A stretch of 64,000 nucleotides of DNA, taken from Flaviflexus massiliensis (lineage in GTDB: Bacteria > Actinomycetota > Actinomycetes > Actinomycetales > Actinomycetaceae). Positions within the stretch are counted from its first letter, which is position 1, and every line of letters starts with the position of its first letter. Below the pieces are notes generated by a model that was not told where the DNA came from, did not search any database, and worked only from the letters and a program-made list of their open reading frames with translations. Shown piece by piece: positions 1 to 8,278 of this stretch. A program made the translations under genes and the position numbers. The stretch spans positions 124,001 to 188,000 of the forward strand of contig NZ_LN831057.1 of NCBI RefSeq assembly GCF_001375495.1. The letters run 5' to 3'.

Positions 1-1
1 G

Positions 2-472
2 ATTGATCTTGCCGTTGACAAGGGTGTGCCGGTTCTTCTTAACCCGGCTCCTGCCGATACTCGCCTCGATCCCGAATATGTCGCTAAGTGCACGTACTTC
101 GTGCCCAATGAGACGGAGCTGTCGCTGCTTGCTGGCAAGGACCTTGTCGAACTCGATGAGATTCGTGAAGCGGGAAAGAAGATCCTTGCGGAATCAAATC
201 TTGAGAACCTGATCGTCACCCTCGGATCCCGTGGCAGCCTGTGGCTGACCGAAACGGACGATGTCCTTGTCGAATCCCTCAAGGTTGACGCTGTTGACTC
301 CACGGGTGCGGGCGATGCCTTCATTGGCTGCTTCGCCACCTGCATCGTCAAGGGTGACGATGTTCCCGCAGCCCTCAAAACTGCATCCCGCTACGCCGCG
401 AACTCCGTCACGAAGCGCGGTACCCAGTACTCGTATGCCACGGCAGAAGAGTTCGAGGCCTGGAAGCCGTAG
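2..472 (+). CDS. rbsK: Ribokinase-family (PfkB) sugar kinase, 3' part only
   Basis: The reading frame is open from the first bases of the window, so only the C-terminal half (about 156 residues) is present. It shows the ribokinase-like LNPAPA segment, a PNETE motif, a VTLGSRG strand and the PfkB signature 2, DSTGAGDAFIGCF, whose Asp is the catalytic base of this family. The enzyme phosphorylates a sugar (ribose in true ribokinases) with ATP in the cytoplasm. The substrate cannot be fixed without the N-terminal half; other PfkB kinases are possible, but the NPAP motif favours ribokinase. A hairpin follows the stop codon. Confidence 0.75.
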   Translation: MDLAVDKGVPVLLNPAPADTRLDPEYVAKCTYFVPNETELSLLAGKDLVELDEIREAGKKILAESNLENLIVTLGSRGSLWLTETDDVLVESLKVDAVDSTGAGDAFIGCFATCIVKGDDVPAALKTASRYAANSVTKRGTQYSYATAEEFEAWKP

Positions 473-519
473 CAATTGGTAAGTGGCTGGTGAAAGGTAG
501 CCGAGACATTGGTGAGATG

Positions 520-547
520 GTGGGGTGGAGTGCAGACTCCGCCCCAC
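520..547 (+). terminator. Hairpin after the ribokinase-like gene
   Basis: The arms GTGGGGTGGAGT and ACTCCGCCCCAC pair over 12 positions with one T:G wobble and a 4-base loop. There is no clear T-run, as is common in high-GC actinobacteria. It lies 47 bases after the upstream stop and before the ffh promoter region. Confidence 0.55.
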
Positions 548-590
548 AGCCACGCTTAACTATGGATCCGTTAGGTGAGGTGGGGCCCGT

Positions 591-621
591 TTTCCTGACC
601 ATATTCAATACCCGGTAGAAT
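591..621 (+). promoter_or_regulatory. Candidate ffh promoter
   Basis: A good -10 hexamer, TAGAAT, lies at 616-621. The -35 is weak: either TTTCCT at 591-596 or CTGACC at 595-600. This would give a 5' leader of roughly 95 bases before the GTG start of ffh. Confidence 0.3.
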
Positions 622-721
622 GGTCGTTACCGTTCGGGTTGAGGCAGAGCCACGGGTGGATGGGTAGTGGTAGGACACCGGAAACGGCTACCCTTAACGA
701 AGTCAAAGGAATAGGAAGACT

Positions 722-2269
722 GTGTTTGCATCACTTTCTGATCGGATAACCGGTTCTTTTAAGCAGCTGCGCGGCAAGGGCCGCCTCTCCGAGGCGGACG
801 TTGACGGTACCATCCGGGAAATTAGGCGCGCCCTGCTCGAAGCGGACGTTGCCCTGCCGGTGGTCCGACAGTTCACTGCCGCGGTCCGTGAGAAGTCCGT
901 TTCTGCTCTCGCCTCCCAAGCGCTGAACCCCGCCCAGCAGGTCATCAAGATCGTCAACGACGAACTGATCGAGATCCTCGGTGGCGACAGCCGCGAACTC
1001 AACTTTGCTTCCACCCCGCCCACGGTGATCATGTTGGCGGGTCTGCAGGGTGCCGGTAAGACCACCCTCGCGGGCAAGCTCGGCAAGTGGCTGAAAGAGA
1101 AGGACAATAAAGTTCTCCTCATCGCCTCCGACCTCCAGCGCCCCAACGCCGTCAACCAGCTCCAAATCGTTGGTGAGCGAGCGGGTGTGGACGTGTGGGC
1201 CCCCGAACCCGGCAACGGCGTGGGAGACCCCGTTCAGGTGGCACGTGACGGTGTTGCTCACGCACGCGCCAACTACTACAACATTGTCATCGTCGATACG
1301 GCAGGTCGCCTCGGAATCGACGAGGAGATGATGGAGCAGGCCCGCAACATCCGTGACGCGGTGAAGCCCGATGAGACTCTGTTCGTCCTGGATGCGATGA
1401 TAGGTCAGGACGCCGTCCAAACCTCGATCGCCTTCCGTGACGGTGTCGGATTCACCGGTGTCGTCCTGTCGAAGCTCGATGGTGATGCTCGCGGTGGTGC
1501 CGCACTCTCTGTTCGTGGCGTGACCGGAGTTCCGGTGCTGTTTGCCTCCACGGGCGAGAAGCTTGACGACTTCGAGCGCTTCCATGCGGACCGCATGGCC
1601 TCCCGCATCCTCGACATGGGTGACGTCTTAACCCTCATCGAGCAGGCCCAGAAAGCCTACGACGAGGAAGAGGCCGAAGAGCTCGCGGAGAAGATGGCGG
1701 GCGGAACGTTCACGCTCGACGACTTCCTCGCCCAGCTGCAGCAGGTCCGGAAAATGGGCTCGATGAAGAAAATGCTGGGCATGATGCCCGGCATGGGCCA
1801 GTTCCGTGACCAGCTCGAAAACTTTGACGAACGCGAAGTGGACCGCGTCGAGGCCATGATCCGTTCCATGACGCCCCAGGAACGGAAGGATCCGAAGATC
1901 CTCAACGGTTCACGCCGGCTCCGCATCGCCAAGGGTTCCGGCACGACCGTGCAGGAAGTCAACTCGCTCATGGACCGGTTCGAGAAGGCCAAGATCATGA
2001 TGCAGCAGATGTCGCGCGGTGGCGGAGCTCCCGGTATGGGTTCACTCCCGGGCATGGGTAAGCGAGCGAAGGCACGCCAGCCAGCCCAGAACAAGCGGGG
2101 CAAGTCTGCAAACAAGAAGGGCAGGTCCGGCAACCCCGCGAAGCGCGCCCAGCAGGAACGTGAGGCGGCTCAGCGGAAGGCCAACCAGCCCAAGGGCTCG
2201 GCCTTCGGTGTCCAGCAGGGCAAGGGAGATACTCCCGACCTCAATGAGCTCGCGAAGTTCCTCCGATGA
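722..2269 (+). CDS. ffh: Signal recognition particle protein Ffh (SRP54)
   Basis: GTPase subunit of the SRP. It binds 4.5S/SRP RNA and signal sequences of nascent membrane proteins and docks with FtsY. The N-terminal helical domain is followed by the G domain with the P-loop GLQGAGKTTLAGKLG (about residues 109-123), the DTAGRLGIDEEMM switch and SKLDGDARGG, then the methionine-rich M domain (KKMLGMMPGMG) and a basic, low-complexity C-terminal tail rich in Lys/Arg/Gly. The length, 515 residues, fits actinobacterial Ffh. The GTG start at 722 follows an AGGAATAGGAAG ribosome-binding region. The stop overlaps the next gene by 4 bases (ATGA), so the two are translationally coupled. Confidence 0.97.
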   Translation: MFASLSDRITGSFKQLRGKGRLSEADVDGTIREIRRALLEADVALPVVRQFTAAVREKSVSALASQALNPAQQVIKIVNDELIEILGGDSRELNFASTPPTVIMLAGLQGAGKTTLAGKLGKWLKEKDNKVLLIASDLQRPNAVNQLQIVGERAGVDVWAPEPGNGVGDPVQVARDGVAHARANYYNIVIVDTAGRLGIDEEMMEQARNIRDAVKPDETLFVLDAMIGQDAVQTSIAFRDGVGFTGVVLSKLDGDARGGAALSVRGVTGVPVLFASTGEKLDDFERFHADRMASRILDMGDVLTLIEQAQKAYDEEEAEELAEKMAGGTFTLDDFLAQLQQVRKMGSMKKMLGMMPGMGQFRDQLENFDEREVDRVEAMIRSMTPQERKDPKILNGSRRLRIAKGSGTTVQEVNSLMDRFEKAKIMMQQMSRGGGAPGMGSLPGMGKRAKARQPAQNKRGKSANKKGRSGNPAKRAQQEREAAQRKANQPKGSAFGVQQGKGDTPDLNELAKFLR

Positions 2270-3345
2270 TTCACCTGACCGGCCCCATTCTGACAGGCAC
2301 CGAGGTTCACCCGGAGGCCTGGGTTGTTGACGGCACGATCACTTATCAGAAGCCGGATGGACAGCCGTCACGGACAATTTCGGGCACGGTTCTGCCCGGC
2401 TTGGTTGACGTGCACTGCCACATCGGTTTGGGTTCAGATGTTTTCGTCGAACGAGAAGACGCGCTGAATCAGGCAAAGGCAGTGCTCGACTCCGGCGTCA
2501 CGCTGGTCCGTGACCTCGGTACGCCCGGGGACATGACCTGGATCGATTCCGAAGTAAATGTTCCCCGCATCATTCACTGCGGCCGACACATTGCCCGCCC
2601 CAAGCGTTACCTGCGCGGTATTGCACGCGAGATCGAACCGAATGAACTACCCGAGGTTGTTGCCGAAGAAGCGCAGCGCTCAAACGGCTGGGTCAAGCTC
2701 GTAGGCGACTGGATTGATCGCAGCGGGGGAGCGGACTCCGACCTTACACCGCTGTGGCCGCGCGATGTTCTCATCGACGCGGTTGTTGCCGCGCACGAGA
2801 ACGGCGCCAAAGTAGCGGTTCACACGTTCGCAACCGAAACGATTGACGATCTGCTTGCCGCAAATGTTGACGACATTGAGCACGGCACGGGCATGACACC
2901 CGATCAGATGAAAGAGGTCGCAAAGCGAGGAGTATATGTTACTCCCACCGCCAACCAGGTCGAGACCTTCATCGACATCGCAAACCAGGCCGGCACCAAG
3001 TATCCGGTGTACGGGGCGCGAATGAGGGACATGTACGAGAACCGGCGCGAGCACCAGGCGGCGATGGCTGATGCTGGAGTCAGCTTCCTTATGGGCTCCG
3101 ACGCAGGTAGCACCCTGGGCTTTGGAACACTCCCAAGCGAGCTCCTCACCTGCATTGATGCCGGCATCCCCGCCTCCACCGTGATCGCCGCCGCCTCGTG
3201 GGAAGGACGGCAGAAGCTGGGCTTCGATGCGCTGTCCGAGGGCGGAGCCGCCGATCTCGTGGTGTACGACGATGATCCACGTAGCAACCCTCAGGTTCTC
3301 CTCAACCCGGTGGCTGTGTTGCTGGACGGTCAGCCGCGTGAGTGA
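2266..3345 (+). CDS. Metal-dependent amidohydrolase (imidazolonepropionase-like)
   Basis: 359-residue member of the amidohydrolase superfamily. The first metal motif, VDVHCHIG (His50 and His52), opens the TIM barrel. HTFATE and DIEHGTGM carry further metal ligands, and GSDAGS holds the catalytic Asp near the C-terminus. Members hydrolyse C-N bonds in cyclic amides or dipeptides; the substrate here cannot be told from sequence. The ATG overlaps the ffh stop by 4 bases, so it is co-translated with ffh, an arrangement seen in other actinobacteria and not obviously functional. It has no signal peptide and is presumably cytoplasmic. Confidence 0.85.
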   Translation: MIHLTGPILTGTEVHPEAWVVDGTITYQKPDGQPSRTISGTVLPGLVDVHCHIGLGSDVFVEREDALNQAKAVLDSGVTLVRDLGTPGDMTWIDSEVNVPRIIHCGRHIARPKRYLRGIAREIEPNELPEVVAEEAQRSNGWVKLVGDWIDRSGGADSDLTPLWPRDVLIDAVVAAHENGAKVAVHTFATETIDDLLAANVDDIEHGTGMTPDQMKEVAKRGVYVTPTANQVETFIDIANQAGTKYPVYGARMRDMYENRREHQAAMADAGVSFLMGSDAGSTLGFGTLPSELLTCIDAGIPASTVIAAASWEGRQKLGFDALSEGGAADLVVYDDDPRSNPQVLLNPVAVLLDGQPRE

Positions 3346-3372
3346 TGCCACGGATCGGTCTTGTTATTCCAC

Positions 3373-3401
3373 TTGGGGAAAAGGCCCGAATCTGGCACAA
3401 T
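3373..3401 (+). promoter_or_regulatory. Candidate rpsP operon promoter
   Basis: TTGGGG (3373-3378) and CACAAT (3396-3401) are separated by 17 bases, about 125 bases before the S16 start. The -10 sits in a TGGCACAAT context that I associate with actinobacterial rpsP upstream regions (recall, not a search). No other promoter-like pair stands out between the amidohydrolase and rpsP. Confidence 0.5.
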
Positions 3402-3527
3402 TAAACGCTGTACCCGTCGCGTTTTTGGCCCCTCTCACCGACTCGTGGCGTGTCCCGGAGACCGGGAATCTTGGTCCCCACCTAGAATCCCGCAATCCAT
3501 AACTCAGAACCAGGAGTGACCACACAA

Positions 3528-3986
3528 GTGGCAGTTAAGATTCGTTTGAAGCGCATGGGCAAGATCCACGCGCCGTTTTACCGTGTAGTCGTCGTCGATG
3601 CTCGCAAGAAGCGCGATGGTCGCGTTATTGAAGAGATCGGCAAGTACGATCCGCTTCAGGAGCCCTCGCTCATCGAGATCGACTCGGAGCGCGCACAGTA
3701 CTGGCTCTCCGTGGGTGCACAGCCGTCGGACGCAGTCCGTCGTCAGCTCCACATCACCGGTGACTGGGCTAAGTTCCGTGGCAAGGGCAACACCGAAGGT
3801 GTTCTCGAAGTCAAGACCGTGACGGAAGAAGAGAAGGCAGAGGCACGCGCCGCCGCCATCGCCGCCGTCCAGAACGACGCCGAGAAGCAGCGTGCAGCCA
3901 AGGCTGAGGCCAAGGTCGCAACAGAGGCTGAGGGTGGAGCAGCAGAAGCTGACACCGAAGCAGAAGCTCCAGCAGAGGACGCCTAA
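3528..3986 (+). CDS. rpsP: 30S ribosomal protein S16
   Basis: The N-terminus [12 protein letters not shown] followed by [16 protein letters not shown] is diagnostic of S16, an early-assembling protein of the small subunit. I chose the GTG at 3528, preceded by CAGGAG at 3511-3516, instead of the GTG at 3516, because the family begins MAVKIRL and the 3516 codon overlaps the ribosome-binding site. After the core (about 95 residues) there is an Ala/Glu/Lys-rich acidic tail of about 55 residues, typical of actinobacterial S16. The stop overlaps the start of the KH-domain gene by one base. Confidence 0.97.
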   Translation: MAVKIRLKRMGKIHAPFYRVVVVDARKKRDGRVIEEIGKYDPLQEPSLIEIDSERAQYWLSVGAQPSDAVRRQLHITGDWAKFRGKGNTEGVLEVKTVTEEEKAEARAAAIAAVQNDAEKQRAAKAEAKVATEAEGGAAEADTEAEAPAEDA

Positions 3987-4225
3987 TGTTGGCGGATGTT
4001 CTCGAGCACCTCGTGCGTGGCATCGTTGATAATCCTGACGATGTGCGTGTCGACTCGAAGCGCGGTAGGCGCGGGGAGACCCTCGAGGTCCGAGTCAACC
4101 CTGACGACCTGGGGCGTGTGATTGGCCGTTCCGGCCGTACCGCACGCGCACTCCGTTCGGTTATGTCCGCCCTCGTGGCACGCGGCTCTGTCCGCGTTGA
4201 CGTGGTCGAAACAGACCAGGCGTAG
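3986..4225 (+). CDS. khpA: KH-domain RNA-binding protein (KhpA/YlqC family)
   Basis: 79-residue single type-II KH domain. The GXXG loop appears as VIGRSGRTARALRSVM. Homologues (KhpA, YlqC) bind RNA, form a heterodimer with KhpB/Jag in firmicutes and affect cell division and ribosome biogenesis. The gene lies between rpsP and rimM, its conserved position in Gram-positives. Its ATG shares one base with the rpsP TAA. A hairpin separates it from rimM. Confidence 0.92.
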   Translation: MLADVLEHLVRGIVDNPDDVRVDSKRGRRGETLEVRVNPDDLGRVIGRSGRTARALRSVMSALVARGSVRVDVVETDQA

Positions 4226-4270
4226 CATGGCGGCCCCCGGCATGCCGGTGGGAAGCTAAACAAACTGTAA

Positions 4271-4302
4271 GGTGCGGGCACGATTCTATTCGTGCCCGCA
4301 CC
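4271..4302 (+). terminator. Strong hairpin between khpA and rimM
   Basis: A perfect 12-base inverted repeat, GGTGCGGGCACG / CGTGCCCGCACC, with an 8-base AT-rich loop is followed by TTCTTGT. It ends only 18 bases before the rimM GTG. It may act as a terminator or attenuator setting the level of rimM-trmD-rplS relative to rpsP. Confidence 0.6.
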
Positions 4303-4320
4303 TTCTTGTACCCTGGGAAC

Positions 4321-4869
4321 GTGCAGTTACAAGTAGCGATTATCGGTGCAGCCCACGGTCTCAAGGGAGAAGTGCGGCTAGATGTGCGAACCGACCTCCC
4401 AGAAAAACGACTCCGGGTCGGCACCATCCTCGAGACCGAGCCAGCAGAGGCCGGCCCCCTCACGATTAAGCGCCACCGCACATACAAGGACTCGTGGTTT
4501 GTTGTATTCGAAGAAATCACGGACCGCACCGCGGCAGAGTCGCTGCGCGGGGTAGCTCTCGTCATCGAAACCGATGAGGAAGAAGACCCCGAGGACGATG
4601 CTTGGTACCGGCATGAACTCATCGGCCTCGAGGCCCTCGATCCCGATGGCTACACGCTGGGTGCAGTGACGGGCTTGGAGCACATGCCTGGGCACGATCT
4701 TCTCGTTGTCGAAGAACCGGATGGAAAAATCACCCGCGTTCCGTTTGTGGAAGCGATCGTGACCGAAGTTGATCCCGACGATAACTGCGTGGTCATCGAC
4801 GCCCCTCCGGGACTGTTCTCCGAGGACGAGATGATCATTTCCGATGAGACTTCCGGGGAATCGAAGTAG
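4321..4869 (+). CDS. rimM: Ribosome maturation factor RimM
   Basis: 182-residue 16S rRNA processing protein that binds S19 and helps 30S head assembly. The N-terminal RimM domain begins MQLQVAIIGAAHGLKGEVRLD; the GxHGLKGEV motif is the family signature. A C-terminal PRC-barrel (HDLLVVEEPDGKI, VPFVEAIV, DAPPGL) follows. I start at the GTG at 4321, not the upstream TTG at 4306, because TTG would begin inside the terminator tail and add residues absent from the family. The stop lies one base before the trmD start. Confidence 0.95.
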   Translation: MQLQVAIIGAAHGLKGEVRLDVRTDLPEKRLRVGTILETEPAEAGPLTIKRHRTYKDSWFVVFEEITDRTAAESLRGVALVIETDEEEDPEDDAWYRHELIGLEALDPDGYTLGAVTGLEHMPGHDLLVVEEPDGKITRVPFVEAIVTEVDPDDNCVVIDAPPGLFSEDEMIISDETSGESK

Positions 4870-4870
4870 C

Positions 4871-6268
4871 ATGCGGTTCGATATTTTCTCCGTCTTCCCC
4901 TCCTACCTCAACTCTCTCCAGCTCTCCCTTGTCGGTAAGGCATCCGTGGCGGGCGCGATTGACGTCCAGGTGCACGACCTGCGGGACTGGACCACGGACA
5001 AGCACCGCACCGTTGATGACACCCCGGTGGGCGGCGGTGCCGGGATGGTCATGCGGGCCGACATCTGGGGCAAAGCCCTCGATACCGCTTTCGTTGAGGA
5101 CGTCGGGGTGGAAAATCCCCGCCGCATTCTCGCGATTCCCACACCTGCGGGTCATCCTCTCACCCAGGAGATCTGCGTGGACCTGGCAGAGCGTTGCGAT
5201 CAGATCGTCATTGCCTGCGGCAGGTACGAGGGTATCGACTCCCGTGTTGCCACCCACTACGACAGCCACGACGACATTGAGGTCTTCGAATACAGCCTCG
5301 GTGACTATGTGCTGAACGGCGGAGAGGTCGCGGCACTCGCACTCGTGGAGGCCGTGGCACGGCTCGTGCCCGGCGTCATTGGAAACCCCGAATCGCTCGT
5401 GGAAGAATCCCACGGCAGTGCCGGGCTACTCGAGTACCCGAACTATACGAGACCGCTCGATTGGCGGGGCGAATCCGTGCCCCCGATTCTCACCTCCGGC
5501 GACCACGGGAGGGTGGCCAGGTGGCGCAGGGACGAGGCGCTACGCAAGACTGCGCTGCGCAGGCCCGACATGATTGCTGCCCTCGATGCCTCGACACTCG
5601 ACCGGCGCGACCGTGCCGTGCTCGGGCAATACGGGTGGTACTGGCCGAAGAACCCCGACGTTGGGGCGCACCCGGTCCGGCCCGTCACGGAACTGTCAGC
5701 CACCCCCGAGGTGGCTAGCCACTACAGCGAACTGGCCAGAAGAACGTTCCCGGATGCGTGCCCGCAAGACATGCTTGCCTCCGATATTGATGCGTTCATG
5801 GACGCGCACCTTGGCCGGGACATGTTTACCACCTACATGGAGTCAGCCGACTGGCTACTCATTGGGTTGAGGGACACGCGGGGCGCACTCATTGCCTACT
5901 CTCTCAGCTCCATCCCCGACGGGGATGGCGTGGCTGGTGAAGAGGACGGCGCGCCCGTTGATACGGTGCTCGCCGCGGGGCCGAGGAAGGGCCCCCTCAT
6001 TGAACTGTCCAAGTTCTATCTCGACCGGCAGTGGCGCGGTTCGGGCCTGGCAGGGATGCTCATGACCGCCACCCTCGAGGAACTCTCCTCCCGGGTGCGC
6101 GAATGGGAACGGCCCTACCTCTGGCTTGGAACCAACACGGGAAACAAGCGCGCCCGGTCCCTCTACACCAAGCTTGGCTTCGAGAAAGTCGGCAACCGCC
6201 ACTTCACCGTGGGTGAGCAGAATAACGACGACATCGTTATGGCCAGAACGCTAGATGTGACATACTAG
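4871..6268 (+). CDS. trmD: tRNA (guanine37-N1)-methyltransferase TrmD with C-terminal GNAT domain
   Basis: 465 residues, about twice the usual TrmD length. Residues 1 to about 250 are a complete SPOUT methyltransferase: PVGGGAGMVM, RYEGIDSRV (about 118-126), the knot segment YSLGDYVLNGGE and EYPNYTRP. It methylates G37 of tRNAs using S-adenosylmethionine, preventing +1 frameshifting. From about residue 275 a GNAT N-acetyltransferase fold follows, with ELSKFYLDRQWRGSGLAGML (acetyl-CoA loop RGSGLAG) and NKRARSLYTKLGF. The frame is continuous with no stop between the two. The ATG at 4871 was chosen because MRFDIFSVFP is the family N-terminus. The acetyl acceptor is unknown; a link to tRNA or ribosomal proteins is speculation. 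Confidence 0.93.
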   Translation: MRFDIFSVFPSYLNSLQLSLVGKASVAGAIDVQVHDLRDWTTDKHRTVDDTPVGGGAGMVMRADIWGKALDTAFVEDVGVENPRRILAIPTPAGHPLTQEICVDLAERCDQIVIACGRYEGIDSRVATHYDSHDDIEVFEYSLGDYVLNGGEVAALALVEAVARLVPGVIGNPESLVEESHGSAGLLEYPNYTRPLDWRGESVPPILTSGDHGRVARWRRDEALRKTALRRPDMIAALDASTLDRRDRAVLGQYGWYWPKNPDVGAHPVRPVTELSATPEVASHYSELARRTFPDACPQDMLASDIDAFMDAHLGRDMFTTYMESADWLLIGLRDTRGALIAYSLSSIPDGDGVAGEEDGAPVDTVLAAGPRKGPLIELSKFYLDRQWRGSGLAGMLMTATLEELSSRVREWERPYLWLGTNTGNKRARSLYTKLGFEKVGNRHFTVGEQNNDDIVMARTLDVTY

Positions 6269-6281
6269 AACGCGCTGATCA

Positions 6282-6361
6282 CTCGCTGACACAGTACGCA
6301 AGTCCTGCCGCAGGGGGATGCGTATCGGCGAGAAATATTCATCTTCGGCAGCCTAGCTGCC
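6282..6361 (+). promoter_or_regulatory. Structured leader upstream of rplS
   Basis: Two helices can be drawn in the 140-base gap before rplS. CTCGC...TACGC (6282-6299) pairs with GCGTATCGGCGAG (6320-6332). A compact hairpin GGCAGC-CTA-GCTGCC spans 6347-6361. This resembles autoregulatory leaders of ribosomal protein genes, but it matches no leader I can name; a terminator after trmD is the alternative. Confidence 0.35.
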
Positions 6362-6408
6362 CCGATAATCGCTTGTGACCTGCGCGCACGGGTGGGAATA
6401 GAAGAAAA

Positions 6409-6762
6409 ATGCATCATCTCGATATTGTTGACAACAAGTCCCTCAAGACCGACGTCCCCGAATTCCGTGCGGGCGACACCGTTCGCGTTGACGTGAACAT
6501 CATTGAAGGTAACCGCTCCCGTGTCCAGGCCTTCCAGGGAATCGTCCTGGCTCGCCGCGGTGAAGGCGTTCGCGAGACCTTCGTTGTTCGCAAGGTGTCC
6601 TTCGGTGTTGGCGTGGAACGTACCTTCCCGATCCACTCGCCCTCGGTTGAGTCCATCACCGTTGTCTCCCGTGGTCGCGTCCGTCGCGCCAAGCTCTACT
6701 ACCTGCGTGATCGTCACGGCAAGGCTGCCAAGATCCGCGAGAAGCGCGTCGACGCTAAGTAA
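6409..6762 (+). CDS. rplS: 50S ribosomal protein L19
   Basis: 117 residues. Recognised by the [20 protein letters not shown] strand pattern, [19 protein letters not shown] and the C-terminal [21 protein letters not shown]19 sits at the 30S-50S interface near bridge B8. It is the last ribosomal gene of the rpsP block and is followed at once by a strong terminator hairpin. The ribosome-binding site is weak (GAAGAAAA). Confidence 0.97.
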   Translation: MHHLDIVDNKSLKTDVPEFRAGDTVRVDVNIIEGNRSRVQAFQGIVLARRGEGVRETFVVRKVSFGVGVERTFPIHSPSVESITVVSRGRVRRAKLYYLRDRHGKAAKIREKRVDAK

Positions 6763-6770
6763 GTCCAAAG

Positions 6771-6804
6771 AGACGGCCCGCCGGGATATTCCGGCGGGCC
6801 GTCT
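6771..6804 (+). terminator. Terminator of the rpsP-rplS block
   Basis: AGACGGCCCGCCGG and CCGGCGGGCCGTCT form a perfect 14-base stem with a 6-base loop (GATATT), starting 8 bases after the rplS stop. Confidence 0.85.
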
Positions 6805-6851
6805 CTGCTATGTGCCCTATGATAGGGACGTGTTAAGAAGCAGGAGAGTTC

Positions 6852-7628
6852 ATGGCTGAGGACGAGATCGAGGAGATGCCGCCGAGCTATGTCCCTGGCT
6901 CCCAGGGCGGGGAGCAGCAGGCCGATGGTGAGCACGGACAAAAGGTGTCTCGCAAGAAGTCCGGCTGGAAGTCATACCTGCTGGAGATGACCGGCATCAT
7001 CGCCTTCGCACTTGTCGTCTCCATCCTCATCAAAACCTTCCTCTTCCAAGCTTTCTACATTCCCTCCTCATCGATGATGAATACGCTCGAAATTGGGGAC
7101 CGGATCATCGTCAACAAGTTGGCACACGATGAGGATGACATCAATCGTGGGGACGTCATCGTCTTCGTTGACCCCGGCGGTTGGCTTGCCAACCAGCTCG
7201 AGCAGGACCGCTCGGCCGTCATGGATTTCCTTTACGATGCTGGTGAAACAATTGGACTGCTTCCCAAGAACTCGGGCCAGCATCTCGTTAAGCGCGTTAT
7301 TGGTGTCGGTGGCGACCAGGTGACCTGCTGTAGCGAAGGCGGGGAAATCATGGTGAATGGCGAACCGATCACTGAACCCTACGTTCGCCCCGGAACGATC
7401 CCCTCCGCCATGGAATTCGATGTCATCGTTCCTGAAGGCCACGTGTGGGTCATGGGTGACAACCGCTCCAATTCGGAAGACTCCCGCGCCCACATGGGAT
7501 CCCCCGGTGGCGGATTCGTCCCGGTCGACAACATTGAGGGCCGCGTCGCCCTCATCATGTACCCGTTCTCCCGCTCCGGAGGGCTCGGCGACAACTCGGG
7601 TGTCTTCGAGAATGTCCTGGAGCCGTGA
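6852..7628 (+). CDS. lepB: Signal peptidase I
   Basis: 258-residue membrane-bound serine protease that removes signal peptides of Sec/Tat exported proteins. A hydrophilic acidic N-terminus (about 42 residues) precedes one membrane segment (about 48-70). The catalytic Ser is in PSSSMMNTLEIGD (Ser74) and the general-base Lys in LVKRVIGVGGD (Lys147). The SPase box GDNRSNSEDSR follows. The start at 6852 has an AGGAG ribosome-binding site. The stop overlaps the rnhB GTG (GTGA), so lepB-rnhB-DUF2469 are coupled. Confidence 0.95.
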   Translation: MAEDEIEEMPPSYVPGSQGGEQQADGEHGQKVSRKKSGWKSYLLEMTGIIAFALVVSILIKTFLFQAFYIPSSSMMNTLEIGDRIIVNKLAHDEDDINRGDVIVFVDPGGWLANQLEQDRSAVMDFLYDAGETIGLLPKNSGQHLVKRVIGVGGDQVTCCSEGGEIMVNGEPITEPYVRPGTIPSAMEFDVIVPEGHVWVMGDNRSNSEDSRAHMGSPGGGFVPVDNIEGRVALIMYPFSRSGGLGDNSGVFENVLEP

Positions 7629-8278
7629 TCCTCGCAACCTCCGAACTGGAGCAAATGTTCCTAGCCGAGCTCACGGCAGAACTCGGTAGACCAGCCACGA
7701 TCGTTGGAATCGACGAGGTTGGACGTGGAGCACTAGCCGGCCCCGTCGCAGTAGGAGCCGTCCTCCTCACGACCGACACCGGGCCGGCACCAGAGGGTCT
7801 CGCCGACTCGAAGCTTCTGCGTCCCGCCAAGCGCGAACAGCTCGTGACCGAGATCCATCGTTGGACACCGGGAGTCGTTGGCTACGGCTCCGTCCAAGAC
7901 ATCAACGAGCATGGCATCATGGGCGGCCTGCGGGCTGCGGGGATGGCAGCGCTAGCGCAACTGCCCGTCACCCCCGACCTGGTCCTACTCGATGGGTCGG
8001 CAAACTGGCTGGCGGGACCCGACCTGTTTGCGGGCGACCTGCCCCCGGTCAAGACCATCATCAAGGGCGATCAGCAGTGCACGATCATCGCCGCGGCCTC
8101 GATTATCGCCAAGGTCGAACGTGACAGGGTCATGAGCGAGTTGGATGGCTCGGACAGCTATAGTTGGAAGTCGAATAAGGGCTATGCTTCGCCAGCCCAC
8201 GTCGATGCTCTCACCCGCCTGGGTCCTCATCGACATCACCGTACGGCGTGGCATCTTCCAGGAGTAAGACATGAGTGA
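7625..8278 (+). CDS. rnhB: Ribonuclease HII
   Basis: 217 residues. Cleaves the RNA strand of RNA-DNA hybrids and removes single ribonucleotides from DNA. The active-site carboxylates are in GIDEVGRGALAGP (Asp and Glu) and LLDGSANWL (Asp), with the KGDQQCTIIAAASIIAKVERD helix downstream. The GTG start overlaps the lepB stop by 4 bases. The C-terminus overlaps the next gene by 8 bases. Confidence 0.95.
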   Translation: MILATSELEQMFLAELTAELGRPATIVGIDEVGRGALAGPVAVGAVLLTTDTGPAPEGLADSKLLRPAKREQLVTEIHRWTPGVVGYGSVQDINEHGIMGGLRAAGMAALAQLPVTPDLVLLDGSANWLAGPDLFAGDLPPVKTIIKGDQQCTIIAAASIIAKVERDRVMSELDGSDSYSWKSNKGYASPAHVDALTRLGPHRHHRTAWHLPGVRHE

